DNA from: Paulinella micropora
Taxonomy: Eukaryota; Cercozoa; Imbricatea; Euglyphida
Length of the DNA: 42,397 nucleotides
Reading direction: 5' to 3'
Assembly (NCBI GenBank): GCA_009731375.1
Contig: BJOX01000343.1
Location: 470,227-512,623, forward strand
In this document: positions 1 to 10,249 of the stretch, in pieces
Position numbering within the stretch: position 1 is the stretch's first letter
How the letters are laid out: each line of letters starts with the position of its first letter
Made by a program: the position numbers and the translations under genes
Notes under the pieces: model-generated
Database searches by the model: none
Told to the model about the DNA's origin: nothing
The model's input: the letters and a program-made list of their open reading frames with translations, nothing else

Positions 1-73
<73 letters not shown>

Positions 74-144
74 TCTCCCTCTCCCCTCTCCCCTCTCCTC
101 TCTCCTCTCTCCTCTCTCCTTCTCTCTCTCTCTCTCTCTTTCTC

Positions 145-179
<35 letters not shown>

Positions 180-188
180 CTCTTTCTC
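1..188. repeat. CT/CTTT microsatellite
   Basis: An almost pure pyrimidine tract of CT dinucleotides grades into CTTT tetranucleotides at its right end. No coding content is visible. Confidence 0.97.
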
Positions 189-636
189 GCCAACAGAATA
201 TGAGGCGAGACTCGAACGAGGGTAGGTTACAGATACAAGTACACACAGAACAGACCAGAAATGCAAGTAGTGTTGAGGTGACATAAACAGAAGGCAGCAT
301 ATTAACCCTTGCTCGGGCTTCCGCATATGTGGATCAAGATCCACAAATGTGGATCGGCGGTACTTTTCGAGTTTTGAATCCATGCTTGTGGATTTTGATA
401 ATTGTATTAATAAATATTATCGAAATGAGTCCGGTTGAAGCTAACCATGTCAAAATACCGTTCTTTAATAACTAATATTAATAAAACCTTCACAATTGCA
501 CTGGACAAGAGGGTTCGTACTTTACCGTCACGAGTTAAGTTAAGTTTACTTAGAGATTTTGAATGATACTGACACGTCACCTAGCGCCACAACCCCAGAC
601 CGCCAAAGCTTTGAGTTTACAGTTACACTTAGAGTG
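189..636. other. Intergenic sequence, nothing recognised
   Basis: AT-rich unique-looking sequence. Around 328-402 the octamer TGTGGATC and its complement GATCCACA recur several times in both orientations, a small inverted cluster of unknown meaning. I see no open reading frame or RNA gene. Confidence 0.5.
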
Positions 637-889
637 ATATTGCTATCGACATTCAAGACCCAAAAATTCTGAGTTTTTCATTTTTGAGTCAGTTTTTTTG
701 TTTTGTGTCACTTTTTCGTTTTTGTGTCAAAAATTCAAATTTAACGGTAACGCTTCGCTAAAATTTACGTCATTTTTGCGGACGCATATAGCAGTTAATT
801 TGAAAATTCAAATTTCCAACCAAAATCAAAATTCCAACCAAAACTAAAAAACTAACAATTTTTTTTGTCTTGAATGTCGATAGCAATAT
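637..889. mobile_element. MITE-like element with 23-bp perfect terminal inverted repeats
   Basis: Positions 637-659 start ATATTGCTATCGACATTC, and positions 867-889 are the exact reverse complement. They enclose about 207 bp of AT-rich sequence with further short inverted motifs (AAATTCAAATTT types) and no reading frame. Perfect terminal repeats around a short non-coding core are the hallmark of a miniature inverted-repeat transposable element. I could not fix a target-site duplication: the outer bases are GAGTG on the left and AGGTA on the right. The superfamily is therefore open. Confidence 0.7.
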
Positions 890-1009
890 AGGTAAAAGAG
901 GTCTGAGTTGTCATTGGGGTGGGCCGGTATGACTAAATACTATTATTAATAAAATTCAACTGTCCATTGCTCCCCCTATTTAGGAGTAACTGCCCCGTCT
1001 ACCTTATGC

Positions 1010-1181
1010 CGTTGGTAGGATAACTACGTTTATTAATACCATTAGTAACTTGATTACTTAGTGAGTGGGAAGTAATTTATTCGTATGTATAGTCGCCTCA
1101 ATGACCGTGTAGTTCTAGTCAATAAGAGTAACTGACGTAACGGTCTATATTGGCATTCAGGATTGGACAATAACCATTGTG
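1010..1181 (+). mobile_element. Copia element C, 5' LTR, first piece
   Basis: The sequence beginning CGTTGGTAGGATAACTACG is a diverged copy, in the opposite orientation, of the LTR of element A; compare the reverse complement of 1368-1533. It ends in TTGTG, where element A is inserted, and resumes at 17537. Together the pieces 1010-1181, 17542-17673 and about 19302-19346 rebuild one plus-strand LTR that leads into a gag start at 19350. Confidence 0.8.
1177..1181. other. Target-site duplication of element A, left copy (TTGTG)
   Basis: TTGTG directly precedes the outer end of the left LTR of A and is repeated at 17537-17541 directly after its right LTR. A five-base duplication is the usual integrase footprint of copia elements, and it fixes the outer boundaries of A. 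Confidence 0.9.
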
Positions 1182-1533
1182 CGTTGATTAGGTATGTAAA
1201 TACCCGGTCACTCACGGACCTAATACCTTAGACGCCGGTTTGCTGACAGACTCCGTTAGAAGCCACCGTCGCCGGATACACACTTTTGATCCGAGCCGCA
1301 CGTAGATAGCAGAACTGACAAACCCAAAAGTAATAATGAAACTGAAATAAAGTCCACACGACTGTAATTATTACACAATGATTAGTGTCCAATCCTGAAT
1401 GCCAATATGGACCGTTACGTCCGTTACAATTATTAACTAGAACTAGACTGTCATTCTACTATACGAATAAATTACTTATCAGTCACAAAGTAATTACTAA
1501 AAGTAAAAACGTAGTTGTCCTACCGTGGCAACG
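1182..1533 (-). mobile_element. Element A, 3' LTR (352 bp)
   Basis: This copy aligns end to end with 17186-17536, with many substitutions and small indels by eye. That is more divergence than between the two LTRs of B, so A looks older. On the plus strand it starts CGTTGATTAGG and ends CAACG, giving terminal inverted repeats CGTTG/CAACG rather than the common TG/CA. The inner end adjoins a purine tract on the element strand. Confidence 0.93.
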
Positions 1534-1546
1534 CTCCCCCTTAGTT
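1534..1546 (-). promoter_or_regulatory. Element A polypurine tract
   Basis: On the minus strand AACTAAGGGGGAG lies directly before the 3' LTR. This is the position and composition expected for the RNase H-resistant primer of plus-strand DNA synthesis. Element B has nearly the same sequence at the same place (9513-9525). Confidence 0.85.
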
Positions 1547-1694
1547 CTATGTCGATAATGCAAGTTATAAGTAATCAATACATCTACAATTAATAACTAT
1601 TGCATATTGCGATCATGGCCCTTATTTCAAGTTGAAAAACTGAAGTGATAGTTAAATCGGTTTGACAACCTGAAATCATAGTAATAGTTAAGTC

Positions 1695-1967
1695 TCAAAA
1701 CTGAAAATTATCACTCCTGTTCCAGTCCGCCCGCCTTTGCTTCTTTGCCGCGATGGCATCTCGATACGATTGAAACAATAGCAGTGGGTCCTTAAAATAT
1801 GACCATATCAGTACGTAAGCTGACTCGTTGAGTCCAACATAATTAGTTAATTCCGCCATCTCGCCAAAAATAAGACTATTCGATGTACAGTTGGCTCCGA
1901 CTTCCCATGTCTTTTCCCGCTCTAGACGTAATGCGACCGATGGTGGTCTGATCCACGCGCTTCGCAT
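1695..1967 (-). CDS. Hypothetical 90-residue ORF downstream of pol in element A
   Basis: This small open frame lies between the RNase H remnant and the 3' LTR of A, where some LTR elements carry an extra gene. The predicted protein is mixed in composition and not low-complexity, with an amphipathic-looking stretch in the middle followed by a basic segment (AAKKQRRADW). I recognise no domain, signal peptide or membrane segment. B has a different acidic ORF in the equivalent place, so the region evolves quickly or has been replaced. It could also be chance coding in untranslated RNA. Confidence 0.3.
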   Translation of the reverse strand: MRSAWIRPPSVALRLEREKTWEVGANCTSNSLIFGEMAELTNYVGLNESAYVLIWSYFKDPLLLFQSYRDAIAAKKQRRADWNRSDNFQF

Positions 1968-2239
1968 TGACGCTCGACTTTCACTTCGACGGGAACAACG
2001 TCAAAAGATGCCGCTCAACTACCTGCGCAAAACACTTCCTGCACACTTCAAAGAGAGAAAACTCACAAAACAACAACATGAGTTGACTTTGCGTAAATTT
2101 GCGTATTTTGCGTGAGTTTGCAGACTTGAGATGTAAAATTATGGATCAAGTGTTACCATAAATTTACTAATGAGATATTCGAATTGGTCCTTAGGAACAT
2201 GTTTGGTTAGTACGTCTGCTATTTATTTCTTAGTTCCTA

Positions 2240-3008
2240 CCTTTACAAACTTAATCTCGTCTCTCTGTGCATGATGAATGAATGCAGTTCTAAGGGTAAG
2301 TGTTTAGTACGTGGTCCTGACATTCCCCTCTGCTGCTAAGATAGTCTGTGCATTATCTTCATAAAGCTCTATCGGCCCTTTCTGTGCTATACCTAACTCT
2401 TCTGTGATGTGTCTGATAGCCAATCCTTCTCGTATGCACTCTGCTGCTGCGAAAATTTCCGCATCATTAGAACTTAGTGCAATTCTAGTCTGTCGTTTCG
2501 ATAACCAAGCTACCGGGTCTCCACCCCAAAGTACTACATAACCTGTACGTGACTTTCCGGTTTTCTTACATACCTTATGCGCAGCATCTGGCAGTAAAGT
2601 AATCTTGGGGTACGTCCTTCCTTCTTGCGACGATTTAGGTCCGTGAAATGCAATACCGCGATACGAACTTTTCAGATATCTGAAGATTCTACCTAGTAAA
2701 GCATAAGCAAGTCCTGGATTTACTGTTTGCATCACACTGGCTGCATTCAATGCTTGATCTGCATCTGGACGTGTCATCTTAGTTAGAAACAAAAGTTTAC
2801 CTACCAAACTAGGAATTGAATGCTTTCTAAGAGCGCTTGTTTCTCCCATAGGTTCGGGCTCATGTTCTGCACTAGGAGTGCTTACTGGTCTGACATCGGC
2901 ATATCCTACATCCTTTAAAATCTGTTTTTGATACTTCTTCTGATGCAATAAAATGCGTCCTCCTTCCTGAACTATCTCTATTCCTTTGAACTCCTTAGCC
3001 ACTCCCAA
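2240..3008 (-). pseudogene. Element A RNase H and end of reverse transcriptase, frameshifted
   Basis: The frame begins in the reverse transcriptase connection (GVAKEFKGIEIVQEGG) and covers the copia RNase H region. Visible family motifs are KMTRPDADQALNAAS, the DAAHKVCKKTGKSRTGYV strand (ADS-like start of RNase H), WLSKRQTRIALSSNDAEI (equivalent of the usual SSxEAEY) and a truncated end. In B the frame continues through RTKHLPLELHF. In A the same residues appear only after a one-base shift at about 2325, and another shift follows shortly after, so translation stops early at 2304. RNase H would remove the RNA strand and mature the polypurine primer during reverse transcription. This copy is non-functional. 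Confidence 0.85.
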
Positions 3009-3985
3009 ACGCTTAAGAGGATAAAACTTTTCTAGTTTACTAGTGAAACGGTCATACGCTTGTTCGTTAGGAGCTGAGAAAATAAGATCATATACATGGA
3101 AATACCAATGATAGCATCTCTTATCTGCTTATCTTTTTCAACGAACATACAAAAATCAGAGCTAGTAACCTGAATCCTAATTCCTCTAACTAGGGGCTAA
3201 GATCTCATACCATCTCCTGCCAGCTTTCGGCGCGCCATACAGAGCTCCATCTACTCTCCATATCATGCCTTCGTGCTCTTCACTGTCTATCCCATCGGGT
3301 GCATAAGCGAAAACAGGATCATGCATTCGTGCGTTTAGATAAGCATTTTTGAAATTTATGCCGTATAGCTTATGTCCATGACATGCTGCAAGCTTAGACA
3401 AAAAGAGTAATGAGCGATGCGCGGCGCAGGGCACAAATAATTGATCTGAGTTATAGTTAACTCCTGGCTCTAGCATATCTCCCCGTAAAGCTAACCTTGA
3501 CTTAATGAACTTACGTCCCTTTTCGTCTAGTTTGACTTTATGTACCCATGTTAGTCTCACTTCTTTTACTCCTTTTTCTTTCGCTTCCTTAGGGCTTACC
3601 CACGTGTAAGTGTTAAAAGACTTTAGAGCTTCGATCTCTTTATCCATTCCTGCTTTCAACTCTTTCGCAGTTAAACCCTCATCAACGATTGCCTTTGGTA
3701 CCTTCAATGTCAGGTGCAGTAACGCAGTGGTTTGATCCTCTACGATACTTTCTGCGGACATCTCGGGGTGCTCTAGTTCTCCGACGGGTCTTATCCTATC
3801 TATCCGATACTTTCTAATTTCGCTATCTAACATCTTTCTACTTGACCGTCGTCAAAGACTACGAAGTGACTGGGCTTAGGCATCTTACGGACCTTAAGTC
3901 TCTCTCCCTTCTCGCATGGTTCTAAGACTTTTCCTTCTCTCTTCACTGATTGCCACTGGTCTCCATATTCTTCCTTCGCCCATTC
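3009..3985 (-). pseudogene. Element A reverse transcriptase (copia type), with two catalytic replacements
   Basis: The frame 3833-3186 contains the copia RVT_2 landmarks: a lysine-rich entry, LTWVHKVKLDEKGR, SRLALRGDMLEPGVNYN, the motif A region GINFKNAYLNARMHD, and DGALYGAPKAGRRWYEIL. The motif A aspartate seen in B (GIDFKNAYLNA) is asparagine here (codon at 3354-3356). After a frameshift near 3185 the sequence resumes out of frame. The catalytic box reads FHVYDLIF at about 3087-3095 where B has FHVDDLIF, so one of the paired aspartates is also lost. Positions 3834-3985 on the same strand still encode the linker EWAKEEYGDQW...KPSHFVVFDDG in broken frames. With two active-site replacements plus frameshifts this polymerase is dead. 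Confidence 0.88.
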
Positions 3986-4765
3986 TTATCCGAAAGCTAT
4001 TCCCGGAACACTAACTCTCTCTCCTGTCAATGTAGCTGCTTTTACGGCTGCCTTCTTTTCTGGAGATGGTTGTGTAACTGGTGTCCTAACCTTAGCTTCT
4101 CGTTTCCCTCTCACTATGTTAGCTGATGTGACTTTGTCACTTTGCTCCCAAGTGAGGCCCTTTGTGGGCGCGTCTCCCTCTACGTACCTCCTACTAGGGT
4201 GGTCTGCTTCGGGGCTCTGCGCCTCTAACGATGTGACGGGTGTTGCCCCATCATCCTTGTCGTCAGCTAGTTCTACCTTTGACTCTGATGGGAGACCGGA
4301 ATCTGGACGGTGAATGTCTTTTCCTTCCTGTAACTCCTCATGTTTGTCTAACTCCCCCTCATCTTTAAGTTCAGGTTCGTCTAACGGCTCTTCTAGCTGT
4401 ACGGTGTCAGTACTCTCCCCCTCAGATTCCTCGTCGTCCCATCTAACTTTTCTGGGTGGGTGAGCATCCTTGCCAACTACCTTGGGGTCAAAGCGTGCAT
4501 TACGCACATTAGTGATGACCTTACGACCATCCCAAACTCGGTGTAGTTCCTTAAATACATCGTATCCAAGTAACATCACTCGTTTTCCCATATAGTTGCC
4601 TTTGCCTACCTGCTTTCCTATGTACATTACACCTAAACATCCTATAGGCTTAAGTTGTCGGATAGCTGGCCTGTAGCCCAGACATTGCTCAAAAGGTGAG
4701 GTTCCTTTCCTAGGTCCTGTCGTGGCTGGTAAAATATTGTGCAAGGTTGTGGCTGTGTGTTCCAT
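3986..4765 (-). pseudogene. Element A integrase C-terminal region and acidic linker
   Basis: The start of the frame (HTATTLHNILPAT, then GTSPFEQCLGYRPAIRQL and the copia-typical LLGYDVFKELHRVWDGRKVI) is the end of the integrase core and its conserved C-terminal block. It is followed by a long acidic, low-complexity spacer (EEPLDEPELKDEGELD) that leads toward the reverse transcriptase. Residues 1-115 align well with B and the spacer does not. The open frame begins only because of a one-base insertion near 4765, so its start codon is not a true start. The integrase core continues out of frame to the right. Confidence 0.82.
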
Positions 4766-5340
4766 TCAAGTCCGCCCAAAACTTGGGTGGTAAGTTAGCC
4801 TCATATCGCATGGCCCGGGCTGGTCCGGCTGTGATGTCGTTGACCTTCTCAGCTATGGGTGCCATCTTTATCACCTGGAGCACTAGTCTTCCAAATGAAT
4901 TGTAGGGGTTTCCACCACTCTATAATTTCAGTTGGGACATCGAACTCATTGTCGCAAGTGATCTGTCTGACTTTCTTCCCTGTCTGCCTTTCAAACCACG
5001 CTACCGCTTGCTTCAAACAGTCTACAAACTCGTTCTTGTAACGTAAATAATAATCTTTGATGTACCCCGAGTAATCGTCTGTAACGCAAAATTTATAGTA
5101 CTTACCGTGAATTGATATGACCGCCCAAGGTCCGGAAGTATCTACATGTAAAATCTCACAAGGGTAACTCGCTCTCCTAATTCTATTAACCTTAAATCGG
5201 GTGGTAACACTTTAGCTTTCCCCATCATACAGGCTTCACAAAATCTAACACTATCCTCGCTTCCTGTCAATTTCTACCCATGGCCTTGCCTAATGCATAG
5301 GTCTTTGGTAATGCTTTATGACCACTACACTGATGTATGA
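4766..5340 (-). pseudogene. Element A integrase: zinc-binding and catalytic core, frameshifted
   Basis: Reading the minus strand in pieces gives an HHCC zinc-binding module (HQCSGH ... FCEAC, about 5215-5330). The core follows: ILHVDTSGPWAV with the first catalytic aspartate, VTDDYSGYIKDYYLRYKNEF with the second, and ITCDNEFDVPTEIIEWW, WKTSAPGDKDG toward the glutamate helix. Compared with B, a base is missing after GDKDG (about 4862), one is inserted near 4765, and another shift lies between the zinc module and the core. No single frame spans the enzyme, so it cannot integrate DNA. Identity rests on close alignment with the more complete B copy. Confidence 0.82.
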
Positions 5341-5478
5341 CATAAATGTCAATCGGTTTACCCTTCTTACCTTTCTCAGGATACATAGCGTATAAAACGC
5401 TGCCTCTAGCTTCCTCGTTCTCACTTACTCTCGCTTGCTTGCTCTCACTTTCTCTCTCTTTGGGGATTCCCGCCCCGT

Positions 5479-6681
5479 CTACCCCGTCTTCTTCTTCTTC
5501 TCTTTCACTTTTGGGTTGTAACGTTCGTTTATGTTGAGGTGTTTGTCCTTTTCATTGTCCCAGCGATAGAGCATGCCAGGCGTAAGTCTCCCCCTCACGA
5601 TCACGTCACTCTCTTTAATCCTTATGGGGTGTTTTAGGATTGGTAGTTGCCCATTCTGGTGAATGATAGATCTGTGGTGATTGTGGTCCATGTTTCCAGT
5701 AGACATAATGTTGACTGGCACCCTGTTGTCTAACAACATATCTTTCTTTACCAAGACTGGCTTTCCCGATCCATCTATTCTTGTCAACCTCGCTTCCCCC
5801 ATGTTTCGCACTACACTCTCTCCGTTTCCGGTGACTAAGCTAACGGGTTCAATCTCTCGGACGTTGTGTAAGATGTGCGGTGTACATGCTATATCCCTTG
5901 ACGATCCGCTGTCTTGAACTATCATCTTTTTCTTGCGTCCTACCGTCTCGCTATCGTCTACCATGAGATTGTGATCTTGCTCCTCTTCCTCCTCACTCTC
6001 TTTCTTTTGGGCTCTGTCCTTTCTTTCTCTCTCAAATCTCTCCTCACACCTCCAATCAAGCTCTTCTCGTGCTTCGCAATATGATTTGAAGCTTATGGGA
6101 ATTCCTGACCTTATCTCCTCAGAGGTTCTGGAGTATTCTAGGTTTTCCGGATCAAACTCGTCATCCTCCTCTATATCTGAGTGTCCGTCTATCTCCCGTC
6201 TCTTCCTGTCAAACTCCTTCTTCCTCACTGCTGCCTGTTCTGGGCTGAAGAACTTGTATGCATCTCCTGAGTGTAACTTCCTCAAAAGTGCGTTCAGTGT
6301 AACCCCTCTCGCTTCTACCTCATGCCAAATCTTCATAAGGTGGGGCATCGATCGCACGATGAAAAGAGCAAATTGATTGTCGTGGTTCTTAGCTAAGTCG
6401 AGTATTCCATAGTCTATTATTCCTAACAGTTCTGTGTAAAACTCGTTTTCTTTGCCGTCCGGGTCGTAACACAAACCCTCTTTCACTACTATCTTTTCTG
6501 CTCCCTTCGTTAACGCATATAGCAACCTAGCTATTTCCGTCTTCTCAGGTCTTGGATGTCCTTCGCTATGTCTGAACTCACACTCCCACTTAGCTCTTTC
6601 CTTAGCTTTCGCACTCTGAGTGTTCTTAGCTGCTCGCTTCTCTATGACTGTCTCTCTAGAAATACCTCGTTTACAGCCCAA
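5479..6681 (-). pseudogene. Element A gag-pol junction with aspartic protease
   Basis: A 400-codon open frame. The first half is charged and helical (EKRAAKNTQSAKAKERAKWECEF onward), contains an acidic run and matches no family I know. The second half holds the retropepsin: MIVQDSGSSRDIAC carries the catalytic Asp-Ser-Gly at about 5905-5913, followed by VSLVTGNGESVV and the block LLDNRVPVNIMSTGNMDHN typical of copia proteases. The frame runs on toward the integrase zinc module and ends in a lysine run. The protease would cut the Gag-Pol polyprotein. Locally the frame looks intact, but it belongs to an element broken elsewhere. The true polyprotein has no start codon here. Confidence 0.8.
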
Positions 6682-8029
6682 AACACATCTGTCAACAGTC
6701 CATCTGCCTCGGCTACTCTCTCTCCTTCCTTCTTTGTCATCATCACGACATCTCCCGTTTCATCGTCCAATATACACAGGTTGTTCAGCTGTTCACTTAT
6801 TCCCTAAAAGTCTTCAAAGCTTATTACCTTTCCGTGTTCTGTGTCTCTTTTACTGCTCTTCCCCACAGGTGTTTCGTGTGTGTGTGTCGCTTGTCTGCTC
6901 TATCTGTGACTCTACACTGTCTCCTACTCTATCCAAAGGAGACGGACCTTGTGGTAGTAGCGATGGGGGCCAAGACTTTCCCTCTCTTGTCCCTCCTACA
7001 CGCTCCACAGGCTCACTGCAAGCAGTCTCTCTTTCAGCTCTTGTCCCGCCGGTCCATGCCTCCTTTCCTGGCATTATAGCATCATTCCGTGAATCTGTAC
7101 TAACTCCTTTCTTACCGGGTTTTTCGACACTTTCCTTGTCTTTTTCTCCGATATTTGCGGAACTTAGCGAGTTTTTCTTCACGGGTACCCGGTTTTGCCG
7201 TATCTTTTTGCGGGATTTGCTGTGCACTCGCCCCCTTTCCCTCACTCTCTCTCAGTATGCTCATCATCTCACTCTCTGAAGGATAATCACGGGAAGGACG
7301 TGGGCGACGTGAAGGGTCTTGTGCTAGGTCAATGTCAGGGAATAGTGGGTCCTGACGGGAATGATAACCACATAAGTCTCATACACTACCCTCTTTGCTG
7401 CCTCACCTGCCTTGCCCCAACTCCCCCCCTGTCCAAACTTAACTCCACACTGTTCTCCCCTCCAGTTCAGCCCAGTACAACGAGTGGTTAGTGGGCCTGT
7501 GGTGTGACTCTTAGGAGTGGATGTAGTGGGTCGTGGTGTTTCGTTCTTTTCTGTCTAGAGTTCTGAGGGGGTGTGGATGTCGGTTTCTCACTTGCTTTCC
7601 CTTTCTCTTTCTATTTCACTTGAGAGGGCTTTGGTTGCAATGGTGAGGGTTGCACACGTTGTGTGTCTTGTGAGGTCGTGAGGGCAGGAGTGGTTGTTGT
7701 AGAGGTGTTGGGGTGTTGAGCACTAGTGAGAGTGCGGTGTGGAGGGTTGTGGGGTCTGTCTCGGAGTGTGTTTCGAGCCAATGGAGCACTCGACAGTTCC
7801 CCCCCCCCCCCCCCCCGCCCCTTGGNNNNNNNNNNGGCTCACTATCCTCCTCGCCCTCTTGCTCTGCTTCACGAGCAATAATGCTTTCCCCACTTTTTAT
7901 GTTTGCCTCCATTGCTTCTTCGCTACCCTCCATTATGACTAGCCCATACTCTTCTTCTTCTGAGCTGTCTTCCCCCTCAGACTTATCTCCTTCTTCCTCC
8001 TCACCCTCCTCTCCTACCTCTTCCCTCAT
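6682..8029 (-). other. Element A spacer between gag and protease, low complexity
   Basis: This interval is rich in serine, glutamate and proline codons on the minus strand, with several short frames in different phases. It includes an acidic stretch around 7920-8029 (EEVGEEGEEEEGDKSEGED). A C homopolymer and a ten-base gap lie at 7800-7835. In B the same position holds a long Gag-Pol linker with a Cys/His motif, which I could not find here. I assign no separate gene. Confidence 0.5.
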
Positions 8030-9241
8030 AAGAGTGACTCCTTTGGCTCCTTTCTTTCTAAATTTGCCACTCTTGTCTCTTTGCTTCCCCTTTGTGGAGT
8101 CAGAGTGAGCTGACTTTGGACTAGTTCGTTTGGGGCCTGACTTTTGTTTGGGGCAAAAACGTTTTGTGTGTCCAGTCTGATAGCAGTTATAGCATGTCGC
8201 TGTCAGCCACCATTCCTGCTCTGAACTATCACTCCTTGCCTTTGCCCTTCCAGTTCTTAGTCCACTTCTTGTTCTTCTCTCTCTCTCTTTTCTCCTTTCT
8301 CTCCTCCCTCTCCCTCTCCAAACAGTAGATTCGCTCCCTTACCCTCTCTCTTTCTCTCCCTCTCCTTCTTACGCTCCTTCCTCAATCTCTGTTGCTTCGC
8401 ATCCCACAGCACGTAAATTTCCTTTGCCGACTGTATTATTTCATGGTGTGTTGGTCTGTTCGCTGCCGCTAGTCTGTAGTAGTCGTTGAAGAATGTTGTT
8501 CCGTAAGCTTCGTGTTCAGCTAGCTTCTCTAACAGTCCGTTCACTGCCTCATCTTCCCCAAAATTTGCTCCTCGCAAGGCTTCAAGCCGTTGCTTCTGGA
8601 GTTGATGTTGGGTAAAATATTTTTCCATATCTTCTGTCGGTCTTGGTCTCTTATCTTTAAAGGCTTTCTCCTCGACACATCTCGCCGCACCGCTTATATT
8701 ACCGTATTTTTCTTTTACGATGCCGACTTTTTCAAACGGGCAATGTGCCTTTTTGCTGCGAAGGAATTGAACCACTTTGGTTTCCGAGAATGCGGTTGTA
8801 ACGAGAAGTTGAAACATCCTGCAACGATGCAGATATCGTTGCTCGTCTTTATACTTTTTCTTTCGCAGTATGTAAACGTCTTTGTTGCTTCTCGTCATTG
8901 CCGTTTTCTTTCTTCTCTTCGCTCTGTCTTCCCAAGCCTTCTTCTCTTTTCGATAGATCTTTCCAGTTGTCTGGTTTCTCTATCGCTGTCTTTCCGTCTT
9001 GTGCTGTTTGACTACCTCTCTGTCTCGGTGGTCGTGTTTCATCTTCTTCATCTGATCCCTCCGGTGTGTCTACCTCGTGTGGTTCTCTCGGCTCATCCAT
9101 TCTTCTGCCTTTCTCATTCTGTCTCTGTCGTAACCATATTTGGTCTTCGCTGCCTTATGGTCTTTGAAGGCATCGTGAAAAATGTCTCCGAGAGTTGTGC
9201 TAATACCATATTCCTCTATCTGATAGTAGCAACTCTGCAAA
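8030..9241 (-). pseudogene. Element A gag, 3' part, with CCHC zinc knuckle
   Basis: This is the continuation of the gag that starts at 17182 and is interrupted by element B. Just left of B the minus strand reads LQSCYYQIEEYGIS, TTLGDIFHDAFKDHK, the same sequence as the plus-strand gag fragment of element C (19441-19517). Further on, 8898-8257 encodes the capsid-like region (MFQLLVTTAFSETKVVQFL ... GLLEKLAEHEAYGTTF). A nucleic-acid-binding knuckle C-x2-C-x4-H-x4-C (CYNCYQTGHTKRFC) lies at 8153-8194. The frame changes near 8860-8890 and again before the knuckle. Gag would form the particle and package the RNA. Confidence 0.85.
9237..9241. other. Target-site duplication of element B, left copy (GCAAA)
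   Basis: GCAAA precedes the left LTR of B and is repeated at 17086-17090 after the right LTR. Removing B plus one copy rejoins the gag reading of element A (KDL then QSCYYQ), which confirms the insertion. Confidence 0.93.
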
Positions 9242-9512
9242 CTTTGGGAAGCTACCCATCGTGGAACCTTTACCGACCCCTTTCAGGATCTATCCGGGCT
9301 ACCTAGCAAGACTATCAACGCAGTATGGAAACGCACTTTAATAACTCGTATAATAAAAGAACTGACTCTTTGACTTCCACGTCATTGACTGACTAACTTA
9401 GGTACAGGTCTTACTCATATTCAGTTAACATTGGCATTATTGACTGTCCGGCCTATTGACAAATCAACTACCTAAGTAACGGTGAATTAAATTGAAATAG
9501 TAATGACCAACG
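9242..9512 (-). mobile_element. Element B, 3' LTR (271 bp)
   Basis: This LTR matches 16844-17085 with about three substitutions plus a 29-bp block present only here (about 9371-9399, flanked by short direct repeats). On the element strand it starts CGTTGGTCATT and ends CCCAAAG, again not TG/CA. High LTR similarity suggests recent insertion, consistent with B being the innermost nested element. Confidence 0.94.
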
Positions 9513-9525
9513 CTCCCCCCTAGTT
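9513..9525 (-). promoter_or_regulatory. Element B polypurine tract
   Basis: Minus strand AACTAGGGGGGAG directly before the 3' LTR, nearly identical to the tract of element A. Confidence 0.85.
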
Positions 9526-9779
9526 ATTTGTCAATATTATAACTATGGTCATAAGTGTCTTATAGTTCATAAGCAAATGAAAAATTTGCAAGCGCTTCCC
9601 GTAAGGGGTATAGAAAGTCACTAAAAGCTACATATAAAAACGTTAGGGGTGTGAGGAAACAAGTGAAAAGAAAGAGAAGCGAGCTGTATGCGATAAAATA
9701 TATGCGATAAAATAAAGTTGTCCGACGTCCCGCGCCACCAGTCGCCGAAGATATGTGGTAGGCCCGCCACCGGCCACCC

Positions 9780-10075
9780 GAGTGTCCCACGGCCGCTCCT
9801 AATCCACGTCTAAACGTAGCCTGTCGCTATCGTACCCGCCTGAATCTTCCACTTGGTCTTCTTCAAATTCTGAGTCTTCTTGAGCCTGATCGTCATGCTC
9901 TTCAGCGTCCTCTGCTCGAAGTTCCTCGATAAGCTGTCGTGGATATCTTCCATGTTTACTTCATGAACTCAGGCCTGTTGACTTTTCACTCCTCGTACTG
10001 ATCGACGAGGTGATCGAATGGCAAATAGTCTAGCCAGGTCATCGTTCTTAACCTCCACGGTCTCCAGTCCGCCAT
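9780..10075 (-). pseudogene. Accessory acidic ORF downstream of pol in element B, frameshifted
   Basis: From the ATG at 10075 the minus strand reads MADWRPWRLRTMTWLDYLPF then HLVDQYEE and a stop at 9986. After a phase change an acidic tail follows (RQLIEELRAEDAEEHDD, then EFEEDQVEDSGGYDSDRL) ending in a stop near 9803. The two halves could be one small protein of about 90 residues with an indel, or unrelated frames. The position after RNase H is where some LTR elements have an extra gene. No domain is recognised and no membrane segment is seen, so it is not envelope-like. Confidence 0.3.
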
Positions 10076-10249
10076 CGGTAAATAAAGCTAATCAACTCAC
10101 ACAAACGAAAACAAAACACAAAACATAGGTGAAACACCCGTAGTCATTCCGGTTCACCCGGAATGATAACTGTAATTTGTTGAGCAAATGAGTAAACTGC
10201 TCGCGCGGTAACGGTTTAGTGAGTAAATCTCCTATCTGCTTTTTAGTTC

